From Fistularia commersonii (taxonomy: Eukaryota; Chordata; Actinopteri; Syngnathiformes; Fistulariidae), in assembly GCA_037954325.1 (NCBI GenBank), contig JBBMNZ010000018.1, positions 11,670,501 through 11,734,500 of the forward strand: a stretch of DNA of 64,000 nt, written 5' to 3'. Positions within the stretch are counted from its first letter, which is position 1, and each line of letters starts with the position of its first letter. Both the position numbers and the translations under genes were made by a program. This document shows, piece after piece, positions 23,540-37,211 of this stretch. A model generated the notes under the pieces. That model saw only the letters and a list, made by a program, of their open reading frames with translations. It had not been told where the DNA came from and made no database searches.

Positions 23540-24263
23540 CTTCTTCTCCTTTTGGCTTTTCCCTTCAGGGGTCGCCACAGGGAATCAACCTTCTCCATGT
23601 AACCCGATTCTATGTATCCTCCTGTCTCACACCAACTATCTTCATATCCTCTCTCGCTACGTCCCTAAATCTTCTCTTTGGTCCTCCTTGAGACCTCCAA
23701 TTCCAGCCCCGTCTACTAATATATTCACTCTCCCTCCTCTGTAAATGACCCAACCATCTCAGTCTGCCTTCTCTGACCTTCTCTCCAAAACATCTAACAT
23801 ATGCTGTTCCCCTGATGGACTCATTCCTGATCCTATCCATCCTGGTCACTCCCAAAGAGAAGCTGAACATCTTCATCTCTGCGACTTCCAGCTCTGCCTC
23901 CTGTCTTTTTATCATTGTCACAGTTTCTAGGCCAAACCGCATCGCTGGTCTCACCACTGTCTTATACACCTTTGCTTTCATTCTGGCTGATAGTCTTCTT
24001 TGGCAAAGAACCCCTGACACTTTTCTCCACCCATTCCAACTTGCTTGAACCCAAGTACCTGAAATCCTCCAACTTCTTGATCTCCACTCCCTGTAGCCTC
24101 ACCATTCCCTCCGGCGTCCTCTCATCCACACACATATACTCTGTCTTGCTGCGACTAACCTTCATTCCTCTCCTTTCCATCACATACCTCCACCTCTCTA
24201 GATTTTCCTCAATTTGTTCTCTGCTCTCACTACAGATCCCGTCATCTGCAAACATCACGGTCC
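23540..24263 (-). mobile_element. 5'-truncated RTE-type LINE
   Basis: Minus-strand frames encode reverse-transcriptase sequence: VMFADDGICSESREQIEEN (the FADD catalytic motif), RSKTEYMCVDER, then KVYKTVVRPAMRFGLETVTM, RIRNESIRGTAYV and WLGHLQRRESEYISRR, the typical RTE C-terminal region. A frameshift separates the two ORFs. The 3' end carries the characteristic 'gggaaaagccaaaaggagaa' tail. Flanks share the 9-mer TTTCTCGAT (23531-23539 and 24269-24277), the target-site duplication. Confidence 0.92.
23610..24020 (-). pseudogene. Reverse transcriptase C-terminal fragment (RTE)
   Basis: A 136-codon ORF covering the thumb and C-terminal tail of an RTE reverse transcriptase, ending DVAREDMKIVGVRQEDT. 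The catalytic part lies in another frame upstream (23962-24306), so the copy is inactive. Confidence 0.85.
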
Positions 24264-24274
24264 ATGTATTTCTC

Positions 24275-24610
24275 GATATTATAGAGAAATACAACCATTC
24301 GCTCACTCATTCACGTTATGTAGAAAAATATCACTGTTCACCCTGTCGTTCACGGGTAATATCGCGACATACATCCATTTACTCGTCATTTAGAGACATT
24401 GGGCCATTCACTTTTTTTGTTAGCGTGTCTTGGTTTGCTAGCTTTCCCGGTGAAGAAAATGTATGGTTTTGGACTGATGGATGAAAACCGGAGAACCAAT
24501 AGGGATTCCAAGCAGACGTGGGAAGAACATGCAAAGTCCGCACATGAAAGTTCCCTGTCCGAATCGAATCGGGGACCTCCCCTGAAGCCTTCACCCCTGT
24601 GACACCCTCG
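24275..24610 (+). repeat. 40-bp units and second half of the teleost repeat
   Basis: 'gagaaatacaaccattcgctc' and similar units, then 'agggattccaagcagacgtgg', 'gaagaacatgcaaagtccgc' and 'cgaatcgaatcggggacctcc', the end of the common repeat. This is the right part of a repeat split by the LINE. Confidence 0.65.
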
Positions 24611-25261
24611 AACTGATATTGTCAAATAAAATATTGTTTAACGAAAGTCAGTCACAAAATGACACGACAAAACTGTGCAGTGTCACACAAGCAAAAACCC
24701 CATACCGGTACCCCGTGACCTGTATGGTGCATTCAGGTTCATGCAGGAAATATCGCTACTTTTGCAACCTTCAGCCTGCGAGGTGATATACAAGATAATC
24801 CTTCTATTGTGATGGAACAGTGTGGCATGGCAAGGTGCATCAAAGTGACCGTAACTCCTCGTGAGAAATCCCTCCACCCAGCCCTGTGATCTTTAATGAA
24901 TACTGACTCTTTCCAAAGGTGGTCTTCTTATCAAAAGCTTTATTTTAAAACTACAAGACTGCAATGTTATCCCCCCACCCTCCTCTGTCCATTAAAAACC
25001 TCCAACATCTTTCAGCCACAACATGTTCAATTTGTCTGGGGTTTTAAATCAGCCCTAGGGCGAATGTGAGGCTGGTTCAGGTTCACATTTCAGGTCTGAA
25101 TCAGCCTCTGATCCTTGGATATCTGCAGATTACTCTTTTTATTGTTTTATGTATTGCGTCTTGTCTGAAATGGGCAATTAAACACTGAAAATTATATTAA
25201 TTCCTGTGTTTTTTTTTATTTTTATCGTTTGACTTTATTATAAATATTATTATTGTCTGCG

Positions 25262-25345
25262 TACGTTTTTTCCAGGGTTCTTTGGTTTCCTCCCGCAGTC
25301 CAAAAAAATGCAGTTGGTTCATTGGAGACCCAGCCATGTGAATGA
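25262..25345 (-). repeat. Short teleost repeat fragment, opposite orientation
   Basis: 'tttggtttcctcccgcagtc', 'atgcagttggttcattgg' and 'agacccagccatgtgaatg' match the reverse complement of the second half of the repeat. Confidence 0.5.
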
Positions 25346-26293
25346 AAAAGTGAACAGTTGAAAGGAGGGAAGTCTGATTTGCATACATCGCAGCCTCTTC
25401 CATGTGCTATTAATCCCATTTCTTACCCTTTTAAAATAAATCAGTTGACTGCTTGATTCTCCATTTTTTCCACAAGTTTTGCTTTTGTTTGTTTTGTATT
25501 ATATTATAGGCCTGTGCATCTGAAAGCACAAAATCAATCTCCTTGATAAACAAACTTGAATGGCATTTCATTCCGACTGATTCAAACTGAGCGATTTCAA
25601 TGAAACCAGGGAATCATCACGCTTCATTTCTTCTTTTTTTTTCTTGTTTTGATGATCAAAAGCACCTTTCGCAAACCGCATTGTGCGTTTTCACATATAG
25701 CTATGCTACAACCAATGTGTCATTTGGGTGGTTTAAAAGAACCGTGCTAAGTCACGTCATGAATACGTGAGTGTGTTCTTGGTGAAACACCGATGAACCA
25801 ATCGGAAGGTTGTTTGCTGAGCCTTTAACATGCAGGTGGGTTTGTGATGCCACTCGCTTCAACCGTGGGGATGGAAGGAGCGGTTCAAAAACCAAAATGA
25901 TCGAAAAAATAGAGCGAAAAAATGAAACACTTACATGTCAGTATTTGAACATATTGTTGCGTTTTAGTCACCCGGTTGACGGTAAAACGTCCATTTAATA
26001 AGCAATAGCAGTTATTGGCCACAGTCACGCCACACAAGCCTGCAATACAACTAACTGTTCCTGCTCAATTCCAGGTTAAAAAAACAAAACAAAAAAAAAA
26101 ACAGAATTCCTTGCACCCCAAACCACACCCACAAAATTTCTAGCAACCCCAAAATCACACAGAAAACAGGCATCAACATAAACCCCAACATTCATGACTC
26201 ACTGCAATATTTGCAGGGCGGGGGCGACAAAACTCATTGATTTTATCTTTGACCTTCGAAAAGAATGCAAAAATTCCTGTAAAGTCATACAAA

Positions 26294-26530
26294 CATCCAC
26301 TCTCTCATTCCCAACCATTCATCCATTATCTACCACGTATCCAATTCTTGGGGTCTCCGGGGTGCTGGAGCCAAACCCAGCCGTCATCAGGGCTAGATTT
26401 GGGGTACACCAGTCGATCACAACACCGCACATCGAGTTAAACAACCATTCACTTGTTCATTCACACATTCTGGGCAATTTTTCCAATTATCCTCCTGCAT
26501 GTTTTTGAACTGCAGAGTGCATACTTCGCC
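26294..26530 (+). repeat. Teleost interspersed repeat
   Basis: 'ccattcatccattatctacc', 'ttggggtctccggggtgctg', 'cagccgtcatcagggctag', 'cagtcgatcacaacaccgc' and 'caaccattcacttgttcattc' in the expected order. Confidence 0.65.
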
Positions 26531-28700
26531 ACATAATTACCGGGATAATCCGCTTAAATTATTGCTATTTTGATTCTTGCCGTGATCTGAAATATATTAC
26601 GAAATGTGTTGCAAATTCATAAGGTTGAAACTTAGTGCTATTTACATGGATGAAATTAATAATATTTGTACGTGCGTTACAATCTTTCATATTTAGACTA
26701 GTGTGAGTGATAACACCAGGAATGTTCCTCATGCCCAGTTGTCCAGAAGGAGCCTCGGGTAGGTTCGCCACTCCGGCTTTGTGCCAGAAAATGACCGCTG
26801 CGCTTGACCCAAACTAGCAATACTTCTTGCAAATCCCATTTGGCCGCTCACACTGGGCACCGTATAAAGCCCATAGTGTCCCTACAAGCAATTAGGAGAA
26901 GGCACAATTCCTACATTATTGCGAGTCAGTGAAGCTATAAATGCACTGTCAACTTTTTCAAAGCTCAGCGCAGAGCAGTAATATGGCTGACGGGTCACCA
27001 AATGGCCACGGAGCCGGACAGAATCAGGACGGTCCCTGCGACGGGAACAGATATATATTCGCAGTCCCGTTTTAGATACGGACATAAATGTGTGCGTTTC
27101 CTGATGGGACAAATGTGGCTAATGAGGCACTGAAACATCTTAACCCTGACTGAGCATTGGAGTTACGGTACTAGCACGCTAAGCAAGGTATTTTTCCTGA
27201 GACGCACGACAGCCTGGCCGTTACTGAAAACCAAACCACAGAAAAAGGGGAATAAACCCTGCCAAAGTCGGTGTGATGCTTAATATTCCGTTGTGAAACT
27301 GTTTCATCTCGAGTCTGTCCGTGTCTCTTAGTGGCCTGACATTAACAAGAGCAAATCTTTAGTCTTCGATTTTTTTTTTTTTCCCGCGTGACCACATCAC
27401 ATATTAAACAAGCCATGTTTGAGTGAGATCCTCTTTTTTTGTGTAATTACGTAGAACACTGATGGTGCAATAGGCATTATTGACAAAGTCTTAAATCCCA
27501 AATGAGCTACAGTGATGCGTGGGCGGGACAGCTGCGAATGAGGCTGCGGCAGCTGAAATGGCAGCACAAGGGTACAGTCACCTCACAATGATGTGAACAA
27601 TGGTGTGCGCAGTGCAACTCACAATGGATGACACATTTATGCTTAAGTCAGACAGTGGGCACATCCCTACTGGCGTATTGATTGACAGAAACTGGCAAGG
27701 TGCGCTAACAGGGAATACAATTCACTGACAAATCAAAACACCAATTGTCAGCGATTTCGCTAATTTGCATTCATAGAGGTAATGTATAGACAGCTGTTTT
27801 GGCATCAGCTCCTCCATTCACTTGTCAACCTGAGAGGCTCATTTCCTCTGACAGAACTGAGCCGAACCAAGCAAACCGCAATGAGACAGCACATACTATG
27901 AATACTATGACTACAGAAACAGCGATTGTTCATGCTGTTGTCGTTGGTTTGTTTGTTTTTTTAAACAGGACCAAATTCACAAGCAATACGTCTCAACAAA
28001 TAGCAACGGATAAGCCTTTTTTTGTTTTGCTTTGGAGAACGGAAGCATTCATAAAGTCAACCCCACCTACAGCACACATGCTTTACATTGTACATTTGCT
28101 TGTTGCAAAGTTGCAAAATCTAAAATAATTAAACCTCCAATGCACTTTGCAGGAAGGCATTACATTGTGTTGCATTTATGTTTATGTTTTTTGTTTTTTT
28201 TTTTGCATTACACCCCACCCCGCTTGCAAGTAAACGAGGTCAACGTGTAGGACTGCACATTAACAAGGCATATAAGTAATATTCAAATTTTGATCTGGTT
28301 TATCAAATGATAGAATAAACAGGCATTTTGCAGCACAGATGGCCTATGCTGATACACAGTCTCAGGGGATTATCAGCTTTCAATCACGTTACATTATTTG
28401 ATCTTACCGGGGATGAAAGAAAGCGAATGCTGCAAACATAATCGCACATGCACGTACGGTGAAGATCGGAGCGGGAGTTCTTACCGATGCACGTCCGTAC
28501 AAGCATGGAGGGAAAAACCCCACACCTTGACAGCTGTTCGAGTTAAAGGTTGATTAACAACTTTGAACCACAAGTGCTACAACAGCTGGGTTTCCCCAGC
28601 GAGTTAGTGCAGACACTGCGCGGCCAGTTGGTAAATATTCATTAACTGTGAACCAGAATACTGCTGTAGCGAGGCAGCACTGTTTTATCGATGTATCGAG

Positions 28701-28733
28701 ATGTGTGCGTGTGTGTGTGTGTTTGTGTTTGTG
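28701..28733 (+). repeat. GT microsatellite
   Basis: About 14 imperfect GT units. Confidence 0.9.
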
Positions 28734-31700
28734 AAATTACTCACATTCATTCCCCAAAGTCCTCTTGTGATGTGTGACCAAAGTGGCACTTTTGCATCAG
28801 CTAGCAGGATATATCCCCATCCTCCCTCAGACCGACAGCAGGCTAATGGCTCTGGCCTTCTTCCAGTGGCTCAAGAGAGATGGGAAGACAAAACATGAGG
28901 GATGGGAGAAAAACAGAGTGCGAGTAATTAGGAATAAAGCAGTAAAAGTATCCGAAGCTGCAAAACAAATAGCTTTTTGTTGTTGTCGTTGTTGTCGTTG
29001 TTGTCGCCGGTGTCACGACCGTTAAATGCAAACATGGCGTGCAGCAGATGTGAAAACAATCACACCACCAGATGGTTACTGGTTCTGCCGTGTTTACAAC
29101 ATACATGTGAACACTTTGTTTTGTGGCTCATCGCAAACTACCGTCCGACTCACAAAAGACCCCCGAGCAGCTATTATTTTGCTCAAAGGGATGCAGTTTA
29201 AGTGTCTCTCGTGCTCAATACCGGGCGGAATGAAAGAGCAATGACAAAAAAAGGTGAAAGGATTTAAGTGACAGTTTGAGGGAAGATTCTCGTGCTCAAG
29301 AGGGATCTTCTCGGCAAGTAGGTGGCCCCACTTCAGATGGTACACAAACGCAAAAACTCTCAAACTGTACAAATGAATAAGCCACATCAAATAGCAATCT
29401 CCGGGAAAATAGTGCAGCCAGTGAAGTGTGCACCTTCCCGCTAACATTCTGTCTCTGAGATGTGGGAGGCATCGCTGTAGTCTGCAGCCTCGGCTGGCCT
29501 TTCGGGAGAACAGCGTAGCTGCTTCTTTAACCCCAAATGAGTAAGTCAGGGATGATTGCGTCATTTGCCTCGGGTGTAATCTGGTCCTGGTGTCAATCAC
29601 CATTCATGACTTCATTCGGGGTTATAAATAACATCACAATTACCCTTCTCTCGAGAACTGGCTTTGTACATGGAGAGTGTGTTTTGTTATCAGTGAACTC
29701 CATCGTAGCCGCCGGTGAAAAGGGACTTTCGGCGGCTGACCCCTATCAACAGGGATGGATTAAAAGCCTATTTGATCAGCTATTATCTAAAAACGGGTTC
29801 CCCCTCCCCTCCCCGCTCAGAAAGACAAGCCTGCGTGTCCCCTGGGGTTGAACGATTGCAGGGGGGGGGGGCGACCTCTGTGCGGCTGCAGACCGTAATG
29901 AACGGGAGAAAAGCTGTGCTGGCGCCCAGCACTCAGTCGTTAATGTCCTATCAATTCGTGCACGATTTTAAACAGTTTAAAACATGCCTAAGTATGTAGA
30001 AAAACATACATTTAACACCAATCACATCATCACTTTTGGTATATAGTTATTTTTACCTGACTAAGACTGTACTGAGTATGACGCGCTGCTGTCACATAGC
30101 ATCGAACACCCGTACATTAACATCTGCAAACACTCTCTCTTTCTTAAAAGTAGGCACTTTCCGGGTTAAAGTAATTGCAAATATTTCAACTACTCATCAC
30201 TTTTCTTGCCAGGGTTCTTTTTTGAAGGTTAGCAGAGTCTCAATGATCTATATTCATATTATGGATAAATAAAATCCCTACATAGCTCCTATTTGAGAGC
30301 AATAGGACAATGGTTTTGGAAAGTATAGTGATCATTGTATTTGTCTGAGAATGCTAAACTGGCTACCACCACACAAATCTTTAGCCTTATGTGTTAAAGC
30401 TGCAAACAGGAACAAGGGACAGGCTTTCAAATGCAGTCCTGCCAAAAATTTGTCCCTTTTCGAGCATTCCTTTTATGCACACTCTATACACACTCTACAC
30501 ACACACAAACACCACAGTAAGTCCATAGACCCCTCCCAGAATTACAATGCATGGTATCTTCTGAGCTCCACATGATGAAAACATCTTTGCTCACGTGTGA
30601 AAAAGTCATAGCCTTATCTTTGTGGCATGGTGTTCACTTCTGTTACACAAAGATTAAAACCTACAAACCTTGTGTTGGTGTTATACCAATGCTGCTAATC
30701 CCGTTATATTTATCTGTAACACAGCGATGTAATGCATTACTGCGAAGTCGAGAAATTGCATTACTTGTGATACAATCCATATAATTGACAGATTTAAGAA
30801 AAGGAAAAAAAAAAGTCAAACGTGTATTTTCAGGCACTCCATTATTTAATATTCTGTTGCAGTACGGAGGACTTCTTTCTGAAGATGTCCTCATCTATAG
30901 GCCATATTCTTGCCAAAACAATTTCTCTATAGAGCCTGTTTTATTATGCACTTTCCTTCCAGTTTTGTGTTATTGCTTTGCTCAAGAGATTAAAAAAAAT
31001 CTTGAGTGTCCTCCTTGTTAGGCGAAGGGTTTTTGCTGATTTGATTCAATTTATAACTTTTTTTGTGTATGTGGAAACTTAAAGAAAGACTAATGTGTAA
31101 AGAATTACTTCACACAGGGTGTAATTATGTAAAACACTACTAATCAAAGGAAGTTTTTGTAATAACATTGCATTTTGGGGGGGGTTAACAACCATATGTT
31201 GAGGTCATTTGTGTTCTATTTTTATTCATCTAATGTTACTGTGTTTATTTCTGTGCCTGCGTGTGTTTTGTTTTTCTTTCACAATGGATTTGCTGTTCTG
31301 GACAGCACTGCTGTTTTCGTGTCTCACGAAACTCGGGCGCACGTCTTCTTTGGCAAATGAAAACATCCTCATGTGAAAAAAAATTACAAATATATTGGTT
31401 GAAGAAAAGCCAAACACTTTTGCTTTGAAAAGATTTTTTTTTTTTTTTTTTTAAAAAAGCATCTTTTTAACCATTTTTCAAGGAGAATATAAGGTGGCCA
31501 CTAAATAGGTGGCCATCTTTTGCTTCCCTTCTTTCAAGGAGTGCTTTTGTGAGGCAGTTTAGTGGGATTAGCGGGGCCTCTGTCTCGAGTTATTCTCCAC
31601 AGAAACCCGGCGCGAACTTGTGCTCCAGTAGTTCCTGAGACACAGCTCACCTTCACGCCTTTCCGGGGATTAGTTAAGTCCACTGAATTCATGCCCTTTT

Positions 31701-34179
31701 CAAAAGCCAGCGGGATGCTGGCAGATGAAAGCGGACAGCAGGAGACCCTCGTGGATGTTTCAAATGAGTAGTTTAGGCCTCTGGCCTGTGGAGAGAATAG
31801 CAAAAGTTGACCGAACAAAAGATTCATTTTCAATTCTAGTCAGGCATCGCTTCTTATTTGCTCAGTCTTATCTCGTTCTTTTTTTTTTTTTTTTTCCCTC
31901 TCCGAGTAGATTCATTGTCTTCTGATGCACACTTTTAACATTGCAGCATTATTGATCAGCACTCTGCAGGAGCATGTCAGGTAGATTAAATCTCCTGACC
32001 CTCCTCCGGCTTCATCTCTCTGCATACTTTCAGGACTTTTAGACAAGCATGCATTACGGCCGTCTGATCCAAAGCTGTGACGCCGCTGACGCTGGGAGAT
32101 CTGGGCGAGATGATGCTTTCCTTTCAAGCCCTACTACCACCACCACCACCACACTGGAAACACACAGAAACAGAGAGGTTGTTTTACAAATGAGCACCGA
32201 AATTCAGATGGACAACCGAAAAGATACGCAAAAGGTGAAATGAGATTGCGGCAAAGGCTCGGCGCTGCTCTCTGGACGCCCAGAATATTTTAGAATCCTC
32301 TCGCTGAATTAATTTGGCTGCAGGAATTAGATACTGGCTCGTCAAAGGGAAGAGATTCACTGGTAACCAGAGACTGCATTTCGCTCCCTTACATCTTAAG
32401 TTGGAGGCCGTTTTTATGATTCGCTGTTTACAAACGGCATCAATGTAAAACAAACCTTTTCGGCTTCAAAGCTTATGTTAAATTCATGCTCATGCTTAAA
32501 ACATAAAGCAGGCGAGCAGCCGGGCATCAGCAACTCATTAGAGGACAGCATGTTTTAATTATGGCAGTGGGATTTAAAGAATTCTGCCAGAGCCTGCTTA
32601 TAGTGAACACCCCTGTAAAGACTGATCGCACAGTGAAGCAAACTATGTATCGTCAAGGAGGGAAGAGGAATTGTTCCTAATTGACTCGTCCTGAGCAGCG
32701 TAAACAGCATGAGGAGGAATAAAATGAGCCCACGCTTTTTCCTATACTGTCACATACATGCAAGAGTTATACAATCGTGAAAATGTAGGTTAAATCGGTG
32801 GATTTGATTGACGTGATCCGTCGAACACCGCTACCTGCTCAGAACTCTACAGGGGAGGAGCGCAAAGTTCAGCTGGTGGCAAAGCCTAATAATACAAGAC
32901 CGGAAAGCAAACTCACCAGTCAGACGGATGGATGCTGTCTCACTGTCTATGAAATGCCTTTTTTTTCCCGTCTCACTGTCTGTCTGGATTAGAAATGACT
33001 CATTTGTACTGAGTCGGGGTAAACAGATATCCTCTCAAGAAATAAATGAATGAATAAATACATAGATATGTACATGAACACATACACATACATATGAATA
33101 TATAAAAATTATAATAAAAATCATATATATATATACACATATATAAAATAAAAAGGATTTTATGGTGAGTGATTTTTTTCTGTTTAATGGCTCCCTGAAA
33201 AGTCTACTATGTCAAAAGAAAGCTCTAAAGAAAAGGCAAAACATCAATTCCAAAAAACCAACATGTTTCAAAAGGTTTTTGTATCATATTAGGGTGCAAC
33301 AATATAATCAAACCACAGTTCATACAAACAGTAGTTCCTGTACATAACTTCAACAATGAATTTAATAGATTTTGCATATGCTTCATTTATTCATTTATTC
33401 TCAAACATTTAAGTTTTTCAATTTACAAACTATCCAAATATGTAATCAAGCTTTTTTTTCCTTTTAATCCAGAACAACTAAATTTGACATTTTTGAAATT
33501 TTGAATTATTCATTTTTAGGTTATTCCAAAAGGAAGTTTATTTCAACAGATTTTAATTCTTGCCAATTTTTTAAATTTGTTGTAAAAATTAGCATTTATT
33601 TTCCCTTGTAGAAGTTCATGGCTACTAAAAGTAAAAGTCTATCAAAAACAATATTTTGGTTACACTTTTAAAATACTTTAAAAATTGAATTATAAATTAT
33701 AGAGAGGAAATCTTCTTGAGACAGTTATTTCCTTTTCAAAGTACATGGAGACAGCGAATGGAGACAGATATTTTATTGCATAAAGGAGAAAAACCCAGTA
33801 ACTGTGTGTCTCACAGCAAGCATTTCCTCCAGTTTATGGTCTCACTTATTAGTTTAAGTCTTGAAATCATCACGATGGTAAGGGATATGAGAGGCTCTGT
33901 GATGCACGCTGGAGTCACAAATTGTCACAACAAGCCATGTGTTTTCTATGCGGAGGGACATCCCATGATGCACTTCTCTCATTCCTCCCACTCCTCCTAT
34001 CCTGCACCTTTCTCAATTTGCCGGTTCCCCGTGGGCACGGCTTGATCCAGTGCAGTGTTCCACCGTTAGCATTTCTTTTATGAATAACAATGTTATTATT
34101 GTGTCATTTAATCACGTAACTTTCGGTGCTACTGAAATTCTCTGTATCATTGGTGTCTCTCTGTCCTTCCCTCCCGCTC

Positions 34180-34425
34180 TCTCTCTTTCTACCCCAAATG
34201 GTCAAGACAGAAGGCCGTCCCATGTTGAGCTGGGATCGGTCCAAGGTTTCAGCCTGGTAAAAGGCTGTGTTTCCTCGCCACCGTTGCCAAGTGCTTACCG
34301 ATGGGGGAGTGATGGGTTTCTGTAAATCATACTAAAGGCGGCGGTCCAAACCTACTGTGCATGGAAAGTGTCATCGGACAAGTGTGTTTGGATTTGGTGC
34401 CATCTAAGTAGATTCTGACCCGACT
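34180..34425 (-). repeat. Teleost repeat, same family as 7745 and 37448, opposite orientation
   Basis: 'ctaccccaaatggtcaagac', 'ggtaaaaggctgtgtttcc', 'cgccaccgttgccaagtgc', 'atgggtttctgtaaatcat' and 'gatttggtgccatctaa' are the reverse complement of the family's diagnostic order. Confidence 0.65.
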
Positions 34426-34429
34426 GGTG

Positions 34430-36530
34430 CTTCAATGCTGATGTGTGTTTTATGTGACTTAATGTATGATTTTTTTATCCCCATCCTTAGTTTTCAGTGT
34501 CCTCCTTTAATACAATCTAGAGAAACTAGATCAGCGAGACCTGAATTCGCCAAGGGAGGCGACAACGTCCTTTGTGATACCGCCGAGATGCACCTTCTGA
34601 GGAGATCCCGGACAGGTTGAATTTCTTTCTTGATATACAGTAGGCCCTTGCCGTCGGCCGTCGTCATTTAACGCAATTATCAAAAAGCCTTCGGCGTGAA
34701 CGGCAAAGCAGAGGTGAAAAAAACTAAAGGGCAGAGGAAGATCAGAGCCCCAAAAGAGAAGTTTGAAACTAGCAAGTCATTCATTCATAACACAAAGCTG
34801 CTGCGATAACAATGACAAGTTCATCCATAAGCACGAATGATTCACTTCTTCCCAAAGTCATTGTAAAAAGGAAGACTTTTATGTCGGTCTTTTGTTTGCC
34901 TTCGGTTTTAGGGTCGCTTCGCGTCCAATATTCTGCACAAATAACTGTGCCAACACCTTGTAATTCCAGTGTTCCTCAACACATCTACATAATTCTGCTT
35001 TAAACACTCAAATGTGATAATAGAGAACAAGGCAAAGAGTACACACTAATATTGTGGAAAACTATGTGAACCGTAGATAACGAATAATTAGAGATCTGGG
35101 ATCTGATAGCCGGTTCCATTTTGGATCCCTGAAGTCAAAATACCCCGGATCAAGTCCATAATTAAAACGAGCTTCTGTTTTGAATTACTCTCCCCTTGAT
35201 GTGTGTTGTGATGACAGGCTGTAAGGATGATGAATGTCTGATCATTTTTTACTCTCACCCAAATCTAGCATCAAGATGAGCAGGGCGGTCTCCGTTCGTC
35301 TCTGTCGCGTATGGGTAGCCGGGAGCTGGCCGCGTCCCCTCAGGAAAATGCTGAGCAGCAATTCCAGCTGTGCTACTGCCACTCCAAATGGGCTGTAAAC
35401 GTCTTCCTCCAGTTTAATCTATGGTCTAACTTATTTCTCTTGGTTCGTACATCACGCCGGACACAAAAGTAGTCACACGCCCTGGCCGGCTAACCTGGCA
35501 GAGAGAAGAAGCAGGTGTTGGTCAGCAGCAGGAGAAGGCCTGCCAACACCACATTGATTTCTGCTGTGACTCTGAGGTGCGCTCAGCCCGGGTGGCGCTC
35601 TCACTGGCTTCTCTTTCACAGCAGACTGATCCCGGGGAGCCTACTGCCAGCTGGCTTGCCTGAAGCCTTTTACCCAGATACTCAATCAAAGTGCGGAGTG
35701 GTAATTAGACAGGGTTAATGCCAAGCTACAGGTTTCTATTTATTATTGGATGGGTTATTTAGTGTGTTCCCCCTCCCACAGCAGCAGCTCAATACGTTCA
35801 GCTACCGTTGTTGTTTGAAATACATGACTTAGTGCTACCTCAGTAACACATTTTGGCATATTCCCCCATTTTGAGAGATAGTTAATTTATCTCTCCGTCA
35901 GCTGAACACTTCCTCGACACATCTTGCGTGGCTCATTGTTGGGCTTGGGACAGTGATTACTCCAGGGAGACTATGGATTAATCAGTCTGAGGGGAGCACA
36001 TTGATCTTCAGTCCAATCAGTCTAGTATTGGCTCCTGCTCAAGATTCAAGATTTCCTTCATTTGTCATTTTTTTAATGTTATCTTTACACAAAATTTTGA
36101 TGGAAAAATGGGCGGATGGACAGACAGATAGAAAGATAGACAGATAGATGGTGGAAATTGAATCACCGTAGGACTTGAAATTAATTAATCAACCAGAATG
36201 AACTATTTTAATCTTGTTTCAATTTTTGGCAAGCGAAAAACAAACGGAAGTTTGTGTGACGATGAATCAATATCAGCTTGCTTTAACTTCAAAACATAAT
36301 TCCAATCAGTGTACTACACAGACCAATAGATGATTTCTGAAAATATACATTTGTTTGTCTTTTCAACATAACCTATTGTGTTTCTCTTTCTTACTCCTAC
36401 AGCAGCTGGATTTGTTTTGCTATCCTCTTTCTGCTTCGCAGTTCGCAATTTTGAATTTGATCCCAGGCATGCAGTCGAGTGTAGCCTGGCGACACTGTGA
36501 TTGCTTGCATTAGCAAAGCTGTCGTCTCCG
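34430..36530. other. Gene-free stretch
   Basis: No exon, RNA gene or clear repeat recognised apart from a GATA-like run at 36115-36150 (gacagacagatagaaagatag). Confidence 0.5.
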
Positions 36531-36534
36531 GTAG

Positions 36535-36800
36535 AAACTTCAACATTACCGTCCTGCTTGCTGTACAAAGTTAACATTCCCAACCAAAATGCTGCATAAA
36601 AGTGAACACTACCAACCTAAGCGCTGTACAAAGCTGACATTGCCGACCTAAGTGCTTGTACAAAGCTAACATTACCAAACTGAGTGCTCATACAAAGCTA
36701 ACATAGCCTTCCTACTTGCTGTATAAAGCTAACATTAGCTAAAGCTAAAATCAGTGACCTACATGCTAGAACAAAGCTAACATGTTAGCAACAGCATAGT
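36535..36800 (+). repeat. Minisatellite of about 37-41-bp units
   Basis: At least six diverged units with the core 'gctgtacaaagctaacatta' and a spacer 'ccaacctaagtg'. The units drift from left to right and end in 'gctaacatgttagcaacagc'. Confidence 0.85.
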
Positions 36801-37131
36801 AAGTGTTGAGATAGTGATGGAGGTTGGAGGTGCTACTGTGATAGGCAAATTTCTTCCCACATAAATTGTAAAAAACGGCATTTTTGTTCATATCTTCACC
36901 TGGATGTTTCTTCTATTTGAGTTTCCCTTCAGCCAGTGTTGTCTCATCTGCCTTGCCCCTTCACGCGTTGACCCTCTGGAACTCCAATGCTGAGAAATTT
37001 TCCACAATACAAATTTGATTAAAATGTGTTAGCTTATTTTTCACTTTTTGTAGGTCGCTTTGGATTAAACCGTCTGACAAAAGACTGTAATGTAATGTTT
37101 TCTGTAACTGGTCTTTCAAAATTAACTAGTT

Positions 37132-37211
37132 AATAAGAATAAGAATAAGAATAAGAATAAGAATAAGAATAAGAATAAGAATAAGAATAAGAATAAGAAT
37201 AAGAATAAGAA
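37132..37211 (+). repeat. AATAAG hexanucleotide repeat, about 13 units
   Basis: Near-perfect array that abuts 'caactttatttatcccgaag' at 37212-37240, a motif found at the end of a common fish retroelement. The array probably grew from that element's tail. Confidence 0.95.

Larger units (their letters stand above)
24620..34175. other. Largely gene-free spacer
   Basis: Mostly unique AT-rich sequence with simple repeats (a GT run at 28701-28733, a TTG-rich run at 28977-29010, CCA units at 32134-32153, poly-T at 31430-31452). The longest ORFs (for example 29094-29603, minus, 169 codons) have no recognised similarity and a length expected by chance. 32250-32640 is non-repetitive and may be conserved noncoding DNA. 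Confidence 0.5.

Noticed and set aside
23915..24484. A 189-codon plus-strand ORF
   Set aside because: It is the antisense of the RTE LINE; the minus-strand frames carry the real reverse-transcriptase motifs.
29094..29603. A 169-codon minus-strand ORF
   Set aside because: No family resemblance, no splice context, and a rough estimate gives one or two ORFs of this length by chance in 64 kb.
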